A stretch of 64,000 bases of DNA. Source: Otatea glauca (lineage: Eukaryota; Streptophyta; Magnoliopsida; Poales; Poaceae). The position numbers and the translations under genes were made by a program. Numbering within the stretch: position 1 is the stretch's first letter; the number at the start of each line of letters is the position of its first letter. The stretch covers positions 52,949,435 to 53,013,434 of the forward strand of contig CM070711.1 of the NCBI GenBank assembly GCA_036346275.1. Direction: 5' to 3'. This document shows, piece after piece, positions 21,189 through 32,084 of this stretch. The notes below the pieces were generated by a model. That model was not told where the DNA came from and did not search any database. It saw only the letters and a program-made list of their open reading frames with translations.

Positions 21189-23000
21189 ATGGCAGCAATC
21201 GACGGATTCATCGCCACCTTCATCTCTGGGCAAGCCTTCCGCTTCGGAAGTTTGGATTTCGTCGCGGATATGCGCGGAGAGCTTGTATGCCTGGTCCAAA
21301 GCCAGATCCAATCTGGTGAAGATCAGCCCAGCCCACCTCAGGTATGCCGCTCTGGCTCACTCAGAAAACCAGTCGACATTGTGAAGAATTGCTACGATTT
21401 TCGCGGCGTCTTCGTGATCGAGGAGCAGGGGACTGATCTCCATCAAGAAGACCAAGAGGCCACGGAGGAAGATCACCTTCGTAAGGGTAAGGAGGTGCAG
21501 GTGCGATCTCTTCGATCGCGCAGCCGCAATGTCCGCGAGGATATCCTACAGTCGAGGTTCGGAGACCAATCCGTCTTCCGCACACCGATGCAGAACGTCG
21601 TCGCTTCCAAGACGCTTCTCGACACGCTGGACCCGATGATTGCATTGGATAGCCTAGCGGCCCCGATCGTGGCCAGATCAAGGCCATGGTGACGGCAGCA
21701 GCAATCCAGCAGAATCAGGAAAAGCCGGTAGGTGAGGCGCACTCGCGCTCCCACGCGGCTACTCGCCTTGCCAGCAGTCGGACCGCAACCAGTCGGAGTA
21801 CCGGCAATTGGCGCCATACGCCACCTCTCGGCGATGCACGCCAAATTATCAACCGCGACCTCCGCCAAGACATCACCGCTAGACGGCAGGAGCGGGACAA
21901 AGAAGAACGACGCGGGCACCACGACGATTACGAGCGTTTCAGCACTGGCCGTGATCGACGAGGCGATCAGAGGTACGATGACCGTGACGACCATAAGGAC
22001 TATCATCGCCGGTGTCGGGACTACGACGACCGTCGAGCCATGCGCTTGCCGCGCCGAACTCCGCCCCAGCACGTTGATGACCATCGCCGAGCCAGAGGCT
22101 CGCCACGCCGGACTCCCCCTCATCATGATGAGAGATCTATTGACGGGATCCGAGCGTTTACTCCTCGGCTGAGCCGAGTGGTATGGCCCGACGGATTCAA
22201 CCCCAAGGGCATCGTAAAGTTTGACAGGGAGCGAGATCCTGAAGCCTGGCTACAGGTCTATGCCCTGGCGGTTAAGCCCACCAGGGGCAATCAAAACGTG
22301 ATGGCAAATTATCTACCGGTCAATCTCACCCCCTAAACTCAAGCTTGGCTCACAGGGTTACCGGCAAACTCGGTGGACTCCTGGAGTGATCACTGCGAGC
22401 AATTCATCGCGAACTTTCAGAGAACCTACGAGAGGCCTAACACCCCGTGGGACCTCTACCAGCTTCATCAGAAGAAGGACGAGACGCTGAGGGACTTCAT
22501 CTGGCGTTTCATGCAGAAGAAGAACACCATCAGGGATGTATCTCAAGCGGTGGTGGTAGCGGCCTTCCGTAGGGGTAAGTGATCCTGATATAATCAAGAA
22601 AATTTCCAGGAAACCCCTGACATCTGTGAAGGAGATGTTTGCGCTGGCCGACCGCTACGCCACGGCCTCAAACGCCCTGGCTGAGCACAAAGAGGAACGC
22701 CCACATCCGAAGAACAAAGGCGATAAGCCCGAGTCCTCCAAGCACAAGGACAAGAAGCGGAAGGGCGAAGAGCTAGTAGCGGTGGCCGAGCGCAGACGGC
22801 CCCGAGCCATGCGGAGAGAAGCGCCCGACTACAGCACCGTCATGGAAGCGATCTGTCCCTTCCACCCTAAAGGAAAGCACGCTGCCAAAGACTGCTTCAC
22901 CTTGAAGCGCTTTGCGCGGGAAAAGAACAAGCAACCAACTCCAGCAAGGGACAAGGCGGCAAAGAAGAGAGACTTTCTAGACGATGATGATTATCAATAG
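21189..23000 (+). pseudogene. gag pseudogene (element C)
   Basis: The ATG at 21189 is 30 bases after the PBS. The gene is split: 21189-21692 (acidic N-terminal part), 21686-22336 (a long Arg/Asp-rich stretch with RRTPPQH and RRTPPHH repeats, then the gag core beginning FDRERDPEAWLQVYALAV), a stop at 22336, 22373-22582 (core: WSDHCEQFIANFQRTYERP) and 22626-23000. The last part has CPFHPKGKHAAKDC, a C-H-H-C variant of the zinc knuckle. Gag forms the particle and binds RNA; the shifts make it non-functional. Confidence 0.85.
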
Positions 23001-23090
23001 CCCGAGCACGAGCTAAACTACATTTACGGGGGCTCCACCAGATACGAGTCCAAGCGAAAGCAAAAGCTTACCGCTCGGGAGATCAATGAG

Positions 23091-23816
23091 GTGGAACCAG
23101 CCGTCCCACAATATCTAAGGTGGTCCGAGGTCCCAATCACCTTCGACCGATCGGATCACCCCAACCGGGTTCTACATCCGGGTAAGTTTCCCCTAGTACT
23201 CGACCCCGTAATTCGTAATGTGAGGCTCAAGAAGGTCTTAATCGATGGAGGGAGTGGACTCAACGTCTTATTCTCCAAAACTTTCAACGACATGAACATT
23301 CCTCACTCTGAGCTGAGGCCTAGCACTCAGCCTTTCCATGGTGTAATCCCTGGAGCGTCATCACTTCCGCTCAGGCAGATTTCTTTGCCCGTCACCTTCG
23401 GCACCAAGGACAACTACCGGACCGAGTACATAAATTTTGAGGTAGCAGACTTCGAGACGACGTATCACGCTATCTTGGGAAGACCCGGATTGGCACAGTT
23501 CATGGCCGTTCCGCACTACACCTACTTGACGATGAAGATGCCGGGACCAAGGAGCGTCATCACGGTCCGCAGCGACGTCAAGCGGTCCCTGGAATGCGAC
23601 CGAGAGAACCATGAACTTGCCGAGTTGCAGGAGGCAGCCGACGAAAGAAAGGAAATCCAAGCGGAAGCGGTTACATTGCAGGAAGAAGGCGATGTCCCGT
23701 CCAAGAAGAAGGCCACGTCAGGAATGAAGCCTGGCGATGGAACCAAGAGAATCAACCTCGACCCGTCCGACTCGTCCAAGACAACTCTGATCGGGACAGG
23801 GCTCGAAGGTAAATAG
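23091..23816 (+). pseudogene. Aspartic protease region (element C)
   Basis: The 241-residue frame contains KVLIDGGSGLNVLF near residue 50, the D-x-G-S active site of this lineage, and YHAILGRPGLAQF near 130, the flap-distal ILGR segment. A Glu/Lys-rich tail follows and the frame stops at 23816, whereas in an active element it would run on into RT. Its job would be to process gag-pol. Confidence 0.85.
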
Positions 23817-24749
23817 GAAAGCGCGCTCGTCACCTTTCTTCAAACTAACAAAGACATATTTGCTTGGAAACCATCCGACATGCCGGGTGTTCCTAGGGAG
23901 GTGATCGAGCACTCCTTACACGTCGACGAAAAAGCAAAACCCATCAAGAAAAGGATTCGGTGATTCGCTCCAGATCGTCAGAACGCCATCAAGCAAGAGA
24001 TCACCAAGCTATTAGCTGCAAGTTTCATCAAAGAGGTGTATCACCCCTATTGGTTAGCAAATCCTGTACTAGTTCAAAAGAAGAATAAAACTTGACGTAT
24101 GTGCGTTGATTATACTGATCTCAACAAGGCATGCCCGAAGGATCCCTTTGGGCTGCCCCGAATCGATCAGGTGGTTGACTCGACCGCCGGGTGCGAAATT
24201 TTGAGTTTTCTCGATGCCTACTCAGGTTACCATCAGATTCACCTAAGGGCGGAAGATCATATCAAGACTTCGTTCATCACGCCTTTTGGAGCCTTTTGCT
24301 ATACCACAATGGCGTTCGGGTTGAAAAACACTGGTGCAACGTACCAGCACGCAATTCAGCGTTGTTTTCACGCCCAACTCGGACGCAACGTGGAAGCATA
24401 CGTGGACGATGTTGTGGTGAAAACTTGGGAGAAGAAGGACCTTATCACCGACCTAACCGAGACATTCGAGAGTCTAAGGGCCTTCAGCATGAAGCTCAAC
24501 CCCGAGAAGTGTGTTTTCGGAGTATCTTCAGGAAAACTGCTCGGGTTCATCGTATCGCAACGAGGCATTGAAGCCAACCCGGAGAAGATCAGGGCCATAT
24601 CAAATATGGAACCGTCGACTTGCCAAAAAGATGTTCAGAAGCTCACAGGATGCATGGCCTCACTCAGCAGGTTTATTTCTCGATTGGGAATGAGAGGTAT
24701 GCCATTCTTTAAACTCCTTAAGAAGGTGACAAGTTTCATGGACTCGTGA
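23817..24749 (+). pseudogene. Reverse transcriptase (element C)
   Basis: The linker (DIFAWKPSDMPGVPREVIEH, 23853-23912) leads to RT. Stops occur at 23814, near 23961 and at 24093. From 24099 the frame is open for 216 residues with MCVDYTDLNKACPKDPFGLP, the SGYHQI segment, MAFGLKNTGATYQ and the catalytic VEAYVDDVVVK (Y-V-D-D intact), then LLGFIVSQRGIEANPEKI. It ends early at 24749 inside the RT connection. The catalytic core is therefore conserved inside a gene that can no longer be translated through. Confidence 0.9.
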
Positions 24750-25584
24750 GGCACAACAGTGTTTGAGGATCCAAGACCTTCCCGACGACGCCCCCGGTCT
24801 TGGTTTCACCGATGCCAGAAGAACCTCTGCTACTTTACATCGCGGCAACGACTAATGTAGTCAGCGCGGCGGTCATCGTAGAAAGGGAGGAGCCGGACCA
24901 CATGCAAAAGATCCAACACCCGGTCTACTTCGTCAGCGAGGTCCTGAGCGAATCCAAGGTGCGGTATCCGCAAATTCAAAAATTATTGTATGTTGTGCTC
25001 CTGACATCACGCAAACTCAAGCACTACTTCACAATATTTCGGTGGTCACTTCCTTCCCAATAGGAGATATACTTCACAATCAAGAGGCCATTGGGAGAAT
25101 TGCAAAGTGGGCGGTTGAGCTCGGATCTTTTGATATTCTATTTAAGCCTCGCACTACCATCAAATCTCAAGCGCTCGCCGACTTCACGGCCGAGTGGACA
25201 GAGCTTCAAAGCCCAACGATTGCCAAAGAACTCGAGTATTGGACGATGTACTTTGATGGCTCCCTCATGCTCAGCGGCGCAGGGGCTGGAATCGTGCTCA
25301 TATCACCAAGCGGAGAAAGGTTGAGGTACGTTCTCCAGATACTTTTTCCCGCTTCAAATAATGCCGCCGAGTACGAGGCACTCATCCATGGGCTCCGCAT
25401 CGCCATATCGCTCGGTATCCGACGTTTGGCGATTCGCGGAGACTCAATGCTCGTGGTCAACCAAGTGCAAAAAGAATGGTCCTGCATTGAAGACAGCATG
25501 GCAGCCTATTGCCAGGAGGTACGCAAGCTAGAAGGTAACTTTGACGGCCTGGAACTTATTCATGTGCTCCGTCGTGACAACTAA
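24750..25584 (+). pseudogene. RNase H and additional archaeal-type RNase H (element C)
   Basis: 24800-25063 holds the degenerate RT-linked RNase H (LLLYIAATTNVVSAAVIVER, then HPVYFVSEVLSESKVRYPQIQ). 25042-25584 holds a second RNase H with the four acidic positions of an active enzyme: Asp in MYFDGS, Glu in NNAAEYEALIHGL, Asp in IRGDSMLVVNQV and Asp in RRDN just before the stop at 25584. A second RNase H after RT is a known mark of the Tat lineage. It would remove RNA or the polypurine primer. Confidence 0.88.
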
Positions 25585-26932
25585 GCGGCCGACGAGCTAG
25601 CAAAAATGGGATCCTGCCGATCTACAGTGCCCATGGGAGTATTCGTCGAGGAAATTCACAAGCCCACGATTAGCACTCGGACGAAGACAAACGCCCCAGC
25701 CGAAAAAAGCGTAGAAGCAGAAGTCCTAGTCATTACCCCCGATTGGACAGCCCCGTATCTGGACTATTTGGCGAAGGACGAGTTACCCGAAGATCGCATG
25801 CAAGCCAAACGAATAATGCGCCGAAGCAAGAGCTATGTGGTGATCAGGGCGGAACTCTATCGCAAGAGCTCCTCAGGTGTACTACGACGGTGCATATCAG
25901 AACAAGAAGGGAGAGATCTTCTCAAGAAAATCCACTCGGGAGTTTGTGGGAACCATGCGGCGTCATCAACACTAGTCGGCCAAGCTTATCGTCAAGGATT
26001 TTTCTGGCCGACTGCGGTCACTAACGCAGAGGACATCATCCGAACATGTGAAGGATGTCAGTTCTTTGCACGTCAGATGAACAAACCGGCACAGGAACTG
26101 CAGACCATCCCCATAACCTGGCCATTTGCAGTTTGGGGGCTCGATATGTTGGGACCTTTAAAAAGGCTCAAGGTGGTCACACCCATCTTTTCGTGGCCGT
26201 TGATAAATTCACCAAATGGGTGGAGGCCAAACAAGTCACGACAATAACAGCAGCAAAAGCCAAAGAGTTCTTTAACGAAATCGTGGTTAGATTTGGAGTT
26301 CCAAATCGAATCATCACAGACAATGGCACCCAATTCAGAAGCGGCGTATTTCAAGACTGGAGTGACGAACTCGGAATAAAAATCTGCTTCGCTTGATGAG
26401 CGCACTTCGAGCAACGCGGTCGAGCGAGCCAACGGCATGGTATTACAAGGCCTAAAAGCAAGAATTTTCGATCGGATGAAGCCATACGCTACTCGGTGGG
26501 TGAAAGAATTGCCTTCGGTACTCTAGGGGCTGCGAACCACCCCCGGTAGAGCAACCGGGCAGTCACCTTTCTTCCTAGTGTACGGCACGGAGCTAGTCCT
26601 CCCCACCGAGCTAGAATTCGGATCCCCATGGGTCCGGAGCTATGAAGAAGTCGCCTCGGAAGAAAGCCGGCTAGAAGACCTCGACCAACTGGAAGAAGCC
26701 AGAGACGTCGCAACGATTCAATCATCGCAATGTGAGGAGCCGCGCATTCTCCAAGGGAGATCTGGTCCTTAGAAAGAACCAGAAATGCGAGCATAAGCTC
26801 TCCCCAAGCTGGGAAGGCCCTTACGTCGTCGATGAAGTGGTACGCCCCGGGACTTACAAGTTCAAGCGAGAAGACGGCACGGCAATTAGCAACACTTGGA
26901 ACATAGAACAGCTACGTCGTTTTTTCACTTGA
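25585..26932 (+). pseudogene. Integrase (element C)
   Basis: 25606-26247 carries the His/Cys zinc finger (IHSGVCGNHAASSTLVG, then CEGCQFFARQ) and the first catalytic Asp (WGLDMLGPL). A frameshift near 26160 moves to 26055-26396 with the second Asp (IITDNGTQF). A stop near 26396 and another shift lead to the VERANGMVLQGLKARIF segment with the Glu. A stop in place of Trp is at 26524. 26578-26932 holds the C-terminal part (LVYGTELVLPTELEFGS and SWEGPYVVDEVVRPGTYKF). The reading ends at 26932. Confidence 0.88.
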
Positions 26933-27189
26933 ACTTTGTAATTCAAATTGTTCCTTTATGAATGGAAAGATCGATATTAAAGTTATGTTTTACATAATCT
27001 TCTCGAGATTTATGCGTCCGAAGTGCTTCGCTCCTACGATTTTAAGACTTTGAGACATGCGTCACGAACCATGCCACAGAGCCCGGGGGCTGGACTAGTC
27101 GGACACGATATGTCGAAACCACTCGGAAAAATATGCATATTTAAAGAGAAAAATGCAAGAGCAAGGAAATGCCTTTATATACTTTCAAT
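26933..27189 (+). other. Untranslated stretch after pol (element C)
   Basis: This AT-rich sequence lies between the pol end and the convergent end of the antisense gene. No gene seen. Confidence 0.6.
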
Positions 27190-28778
27190 TTACAGATCCA
27201 AAGTTTCTACAACAGGCAAAGAGGTGTCTTGGACTTCCTCCCAGAGCTCGGCGGCCCGATCCTCATCTACGTTGCACGCGTAGCCCTCATTGATAGCTTC
27301 AAGATCCACTCGAGGGTAAAGTGACTTTGTAACCGCCAGAGCCTGGCTAGCACCATTGGTCGCCGCTTCCTTCGGAAGTCTCTTGAACTCCTTGGGGGCC
27401 TCCTCCAACCGATTGATAACTTGGGCTCGGGTGAGCGGCCTCTCGCCTTCGGGATGAAGCGAGCTCAGCAAGGGCCCCGAGGCTTCACAGAGCTTTGAGC
27501 AAGACGTCTCAAGGGCGTTAACCTTGTCATTGAAAACAGCGTACTGCGCCCGCGTCTTGATCTTATAATCTGCAAGCAGAGCAGGATTTTAAGGACCATG
27601 CAGAGGACGACGAAGATAAGAGAAGGTTGAGCGGCTGAGGATACCTTCCAATTCCTTTCCCGAGACTTCAAGCCGTCCCTCAAGCTTCGCGACCTCGAAA
27701 TCTCGAGCCGACACGGATATAAGGAAACCAAAAAGCCAGTCGACTGAACGAGAAGTACGGGAAGGTTAAGAGATATTCACCTCGGACGGAGCCGATAACA
27801 TCCAGCTTCTCCTCCCGCAGCGCCTCGCAACTCGGCCGAGAGCCCGCGGCTGGTGCATGCCCGCCTTGATCCGCTCGCCCGCCTGTATTCTTGGCACATT
27901 CGGACCTCCGGGAGCATCTTCTAGAGGTACTCGGCCTTCTTTTCAGAGCGCTCCCCTATTTTCTGCGATCAACACGAGAACAGGTGACTACATACCGACT
28001 CGAATAAGCAAGAAAAATGGCGAGCGCAGCAAATTGGTTACCCAAGCCAGGCGTGCGCAGTTCGTGGCATGACTGTAGAAGTCATTTCTCTCTTTCTCCT
28101 CCTTTGAGTCGTCCAGGAGCTTCAAGCCGTCCTCCTCATCGATCCACGTGGCTTGCATTACGAGTTGGGGGAGGGTGGGGAACGGCGGAATCCGGGGAAT
28201 CTCCTCGACTTCGGGGGATGGACGGGAGACGGACTCCTGAGTGGCAGGGCCCGATGCCGACGCGTGAGGTATCGGCGTAGGCGGCTGGGGCTCGGGAGGA
28301 GCTTCGGCGTCCTCGGGCTCGGCCTCTACCGGAACCCCGGGCAACTTCTCGACAGGAACATCGACTAAAGGATCCCAACAAAGAAGAATTGTCAGCAAAA
28401 AAAGCTGGCGAAACACGCCAATTAAAGAGTCGATATGGTAACAAACCTATCGGACTTCTTCATCCTTATCGATGGCTTCTTTCGGGTGGCAGAACTACTC
28501 CCGGAGGGACCACTCGGGGTGCCACCGGTCGGAACCCTGGATCCCTCCTGACTGACCGAGTCCCTCATATCAGGGCTCGGCTGCGCCACGGGCTCAGGAG
28601 GAGAGGTGGCCAAAGGCATCGGGGCCCGTGCCGATGATTCCTGTATCTTGGGACCGCCAGTCGGGCGCCGGGGCTTCGTAGATTCTTCGACCATTATTTT
28701 CTTCCCCTTCTTGGTGATGGGGCCCCCGGTCGAAGAGCTCGTCGGTCGTTTGGGAAGAGCGCCCTTGTGAACGGGCAT
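27190..28778 (-). pseudogene. 3' part of the antisense gene of element C
   Basis: Minus-strand frames 28422-28778 (a basic, Ser/Pro-rich segment beginning MPVHKGALPKRPTSSSTGG, with TKKGKKIM), 27988-28416 (Pro/Glu-rich) and 27190-27731 (a charged, probably coiled part, ending with LYPRVDLEAINEGYACNVDED) follow the Transposase_28-like part upstream. The order of domains fits the long antisense proteins of Tat-lineage elements. Breaks between the frames may be introns or mutations; I cannot tell which from the sequence alone. The role is unknown. Confidence 0.6.
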
Positions 28779-28849
28779 CTCCGGGGGAGGCGCGTCGTTA
28801 AAGAAGGCCGCCCAATGCTAAAAGGGAGCACTACATCGTCAAAAGAAGT

Positions 28850-29788
28850 TCAGAGACAAAAGGCAAAAGTTGGTCGGCCAAACTCGCTTACCTCATGTGG
28901 AGGGTGTGATGCGGTGAAGGATTTCGGGCATCTGACGGTGGACACGTCGACGCTCGAGATGAAGAATTTGCCCACCCGAGCATATACTTGTTCCCTAGAC
29001 AGCGCTCTGGGCAGTTCTCGGGTTGGATCATCCTTCCCTTCGAATGCGAATCCCAAGTGGACTCGCTCCTTCAGAGGCTGAATCCGGCGAGCGACAAAAT
29101 GAAGAGCCAGACCAACCCCCATGAGGCCATCCTCTTTCAATTTCTCAATCAGCGCCAGAAGGTCATGCACCTGATCCATGTCGGCGGCGTTGGAGGCGGA
29201 CACCCAGGAAAGGGACGCCTTAGGCCAGCATCCAGCAAAGGAGGGAAGAGCAGGCTTCAGATTGGCACAATAGAACCACTCTTGATGCCAGACTTTGTTA
29301 GAGGTTTTGAAGGGAATTGCAAAGTAGCTTTTCTTCAGCCCCTCCCACAGCTGAAATCCGGCTCCCCCGACTACCTTGGGGTCGCTTTTCGAGGGATAAG
29401 GTTTCAAGAGGTAAAAATGGCGAAAGAGGTCGAAATAGGGGCAGATTCCCAGGAAGGCCTCACAAAGATGGAGAAAAAGGGAGATTTGCAGTATGGAATT
29501 GGGATTCAAATTCACTAGTTCGATTTCATAAAAGTAGAGAAGGCCGCGAAGCAAAGCGCAGGTGGGAAGGCCCAGCCCGCATTGGAAAAAAGACTCAAAG
29601 ACCACGACCTCTTCAAGGCGAGGAGTGGGGGTGGATTCACCTGCTGCCGGACGAGCGGAGATCAGGATCGGGACCGGGAGAACCCCGTCGTCCACTATGG
29701 ATTGCAATCGCTCCTCCGTCGTAGTCAATGTGGTCCAATCCTAGGGCGAAGGCGACGAGGAGACGTCCTTGGAGGGTGGAGGAGACAT
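28850..29788 (-). pseudogene. Antisense gene, N-terminal part with Transposase_28-like domain
   Basis: The ATG at 29788-29786 opens a short Ser/Pro-rich start (MSPPPSKDVSSSPSP), then an in-frame TAG at 29743-29741, then 292 open residues in the same frame to 28850. This part contains LYFYEIELVNLNPNSILQIS, FLHLCEAFLGICPYFDLFRH and FVARRIQPLKERVHLGFAFEG, matching the family catalogued as putative gypsy-type transposon (Pfam Transposase_28). Its function is not known; it is not a DDE transposase by anything I can see. It lies opposite to gag-pol, as in Grande/Retand elements. Apart from the TAG it is well preserved, unlike pol. Confidence 0.8.
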
Positions 29789-29931
29789 CTTCGAAGAAAG
29801 GATCAGCGGCGGCGTGAGGATGCGAGCGCAACAGCAGTTTACCCTAATGGCGGAGAAGTCAGAGAGGCAAGGAAGCAGAAGGGCAAGAGTGCGCAAGAAA
29901 GAGTGAACCGTCGGGCGACGCATGGACTGGC

Positions 29932-29941
29932 CTTTAAAAGC
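29932..29941 (-). promoter_or_regulatory. TATA-like box for the antisense gene
   Basis: On the minus strand CTTTTAAAGG lies about 145 bases upstream of the ATG at 29788. It is a plausible TTTAAA-type TATA element; there is no direct evidence of transcription. Confidence 0.4.
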
Positions 29942-30169
29942 GAGAAAAGTTAGGGTTACGCCGATTAGGCGGGAAAAATTGCAAGACACCTGTCTCTACT
30001 CTGCGTCTCGAAAAGACTCACTAGTGCGGCGGCCTGACAGACGAAGGCAACCGTGGCTTGACCAAGTCGAGTCCGGGACACGTCGCAACCCACGATGAGA
30101 TGCCTAGACACTCAATGCACCAAGCGGGTGTGAATATCCTCCAATATGGATTAAAAATATCTTCTTGTG

Positions 30170-30810
30170 ATATGCCCCACGCTGGGTCTCTGTTGGTTAC
30201 CGCATGACGGATCATATATCACAAGTTGAGCCCGACAAGGCACAAACCAATGGTATGCCCACGAGGGTCTAAAAGTCATGCGTCAGAATAAACGGTACGG
30301 ATACCATTCGGATAAACTTTGATATGTCCCAAGTCGTACGAGCCGTATCCTACACGATCGGGCACGGTATCACTCGCCAAGAGCCACGTAAATATGATAT
30401 GTCCCAAGTCGGACGGTCAGATCCTACACCAGTCGGATATGGGTATCACTCGGCCAAGAGCCACGTATGTATGGAACGCTCCAAGTTGAGCCCAAGCTGT
30501 ATCCTACATCAGTCGGATATGGGTATCATTCATCCATGAGCCAAAGAAATCCCGATACGCTCCAAGTCGAGCCTAATCTCTGTCCTACGGATATAGGTAT
30601 CATTCGGCCATGAGCCGCGCAAATCCTAACATGTCCCAAGTCGAATCTAAGGTGAATCTCGCGCCAGTCAGATCGGGGTGCCGCACGGCCAAGAGTCGCG
30701 TAAGATGTGATGAGCTCCACGTCGAGCCTAAGCTATGCCCTACGGTAGACGGACGCGGACATCATCAGATTCAAGAGCCATGCGAGATTCGAAACGCCCT
30801 AATACGGGTC
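30170..30810 (+). repeat. Degenerate tandem repeat, unit about 73-81 bp (element C)
   Basis: The motif GATATGTCCCAAGTCG (or GAACGCTCCAAGTTGAG, GATACGCTCCAAGTCGAG and similar) recurs near 30321, 30396, 30473, 30554, 30628 and 30709, followed each time by a TCCTAC..CGGATATGGGTATCA-like part and GGCCAAGAGCCACG. A weaker unit precedes at 30220. Tandem arrays in this 3' position are known in Tat-lineage elements as sources of satellites. Confidence 0.85.
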
Positions 30811-30856
30811 TAAGCCAAGATAAAAAAACGAGAACTTCATTGGCAAAAGGTACTTC

Positions 30857-30895
30857 TTTATTATATATAAAAATTCCCTAGGCATTATGCCTAGG
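30857..30895 (-). terminator. Palindrome and poly(A) signal after the antisense mini-gene
   Basis: CCTAGGCATTATGCCTAGG (30877-30895) is a perfect 9-bp inverted repeat around one T. On the minus strand an AATAAA signal follows at 30862-30857. Together they lie 25-60 bases after the stop of the 70-residue frame and look like a 3' end. Confidence 0.45.
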
Positions 30896-30918
30896 AAACT
30901 ATTACATTTACAGGAGAA

Positions 30919-31131
30919 CTACACCTCCCCTCGGCGTGCTCGGCCTAGCACCTCGACAAGAGCTTCCCTAGCCCTGTAAAGGGCAGGGAAGATCTCTAGG
31001 AAAGCATCGACGGCGGCGCGGTCGCGATCCACCGCCCTCACCTCGTCCAGCTCCAGAACGCGGTCGAATTCCGCCCACAACTCCGCAAGTTCAGGATCGT
31101 CCCTGTCGTCATTGTACTTCCTCTTTGGCAT
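30919..31131 (-). CDS. Small antisense open frame, 70 residues, acidic (element C)
   Basis: The frame runs from ATG (31131) to a normal stop with no break. The product begins MPKRKYNDDRDDPELAELW, so it has a short basic start and a strongly acidic rest (FDRVLELDEVRAVDRDR), and its second half (FLEIFPALYRAREALVEVL) looks helical and amphipathic. I do not recognise the family. A TATA box lies 60 bases upstream (31191-31200) and a palindrome plus AATAAA lie downstream, so it has the parts of a complete gene. It may correspond to the second antisense frame described in some Tat elements, but that is inference. Confidence 0.5.
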   Translation of the reverse strand: MPKRKYNDDRDDPELAELWAEFDRVLELDEVRAVDRDRAAVDAFLEIFPALYRAREALVEVLGRARRGEV

Positions 31132-31537
31132 GAAGAAGATAGAAGGTGTGAGGATTAAGCGAAGGAATACATTCTACAAGAGCCGGTTCGCCTTTTATAG
31201 CCAAAACAGTGAGGATGAAGTAAATGCATCATAAGCCGAAGAGACTTGAAGTTAATGAAGTTTCAGAAGCCAAAGAGGTTTTCGGAAGTTGGATTGACTC
31301 AGAAAACCGAAGCAGCTTTGAAGACCGTCCAGTATTAATCCACGGGCTTTAAAGATATTAAAATTTCATTTCGAGCAGGAAGTTGAGGGTTATATTCGAG
31401 TCCTTCATAATCCCCTTGCTGCAAGAGGAAGCTTTTAAATCAAATGGAGATACTATTTGGAGATTTACAGTGGAAATCGGAAATATTGATCCAGAATCAA
31501 GGTCTAGATATGAAAATAGCGCAATCGGATCGTGAAT
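31132..31537. other. 3' untranslated stretch before the PPT (element C)
   Basis: Apart from the TATA box at 31191-31200, this AT-rich sequence has no supported gene. It carries short repeats of the GAAG-rich type (AAGCCGAAGAGACTTGAAG). Confidence 0.5.
31191..31200 (-). promoter_or_regulatory. TATA box of the antisense mini-gene
   Basis: The minus strand reads CTATAAAAGG, an excellent plant TATA match, 60 bases before the ATG at 31131. It lies about 350 bases before the 3' LTR and points away from it. Confidence 0.55.
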
Positions 31538-31551
31538 CACTCGGGGGCTAC
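31538..31551 (+). other. Polypurine tract of element C
   Basis: CACTCGGGGGCTAC directly precedes the 3' LTR start TGTGGAATAT. A G-run followed by CTAC is the usual form in Tat-lineage elements. Confidence 0.75.
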
Positions 31552-32084
31552 TGTGGAATATATAGAACCAGGTATCTCCATAACCGGCCCAACGTCACCT
31601 TAGAAAAAGACAGGCCCAAAGGCTATGCCCCGCGCCAAGCTCTGCTGTCGTATGGAAGAGGGAACACATCCTATAGACAGTTATGTATATTTAGATATAA
31701 AAGATACAGTTGTAATCCAAGTCTTTGATAGGGTAGACAAAGATGTAAACTCTATCCTGTAACCGATTAGAATCTAGTAACCGATCGGGAATCTCCTAAC
31801 CGATCAGGACTCTGTAAGCCGCACCACCCCCGGTATATAAGGGAGAGGGCGGGCAACAACAAGGCATCAAGCCATAGAGCATAGCACACCTCATATCGCC
31901 CAGAGCACATTGCGCTTTGAGCAATCTTAGATCCAAGAGATCCGTATAATCCCAGCACACAGGATTAGGGTATTACCTCCATCGCTGAGGGCCTGAACCT
32001 GTCTAACCCCTTGTCTTGTATGACCTTCGAGTTTGAGATCTAGCGCCTGCCCCATAAATTTATTGCCGACTACAAAAGTCGACA
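31552..32084 (+). repeat. 3' LTR of element C
   Basis: It runs TGTGGAATAT to AAAGTCGACA, 533 bp, with a TATATAA box at 31834-31840. It pairs with 20607-21139. Confidence 0.94.

Larger units (their letters stand above)
20607..32084 (+). mobile_element. Element C: complete Tat-lineage Ty3/gypsy retrotransposon
   Basis: The 11.5-kb element has 533-bp LTRs, PBS, gag, protease, RT-RNase H, a second RNase H, integrase, a long 3' region with antisense genes and tandem repeats, PPT, and a perfect ACCAT duplication. The RT signature VDYTDLNKACPKDPFGLPRI, the extra RNase H after RT and the antisense Transposase_28-like gene are known marks of the Tat/Grande/Retand group. Pol has several stops and at least three frameshifts. 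By hand I count about two dozen LTR differences in 533 bases, mostly transitions. Confidence 0.94.

Noticed and set aside
28988..29953. Plus-strand frames of 120-176 residues opposite the antisense gene
   Set aside because: Shadows of the conserved minus-strand Transposase_28-like reading.
30170..30810. CRISPR array considered for the ~77-bp repeats
   Set aside because: Units are contiguous and diverged without unique spacers, in a plant retrotransposon.
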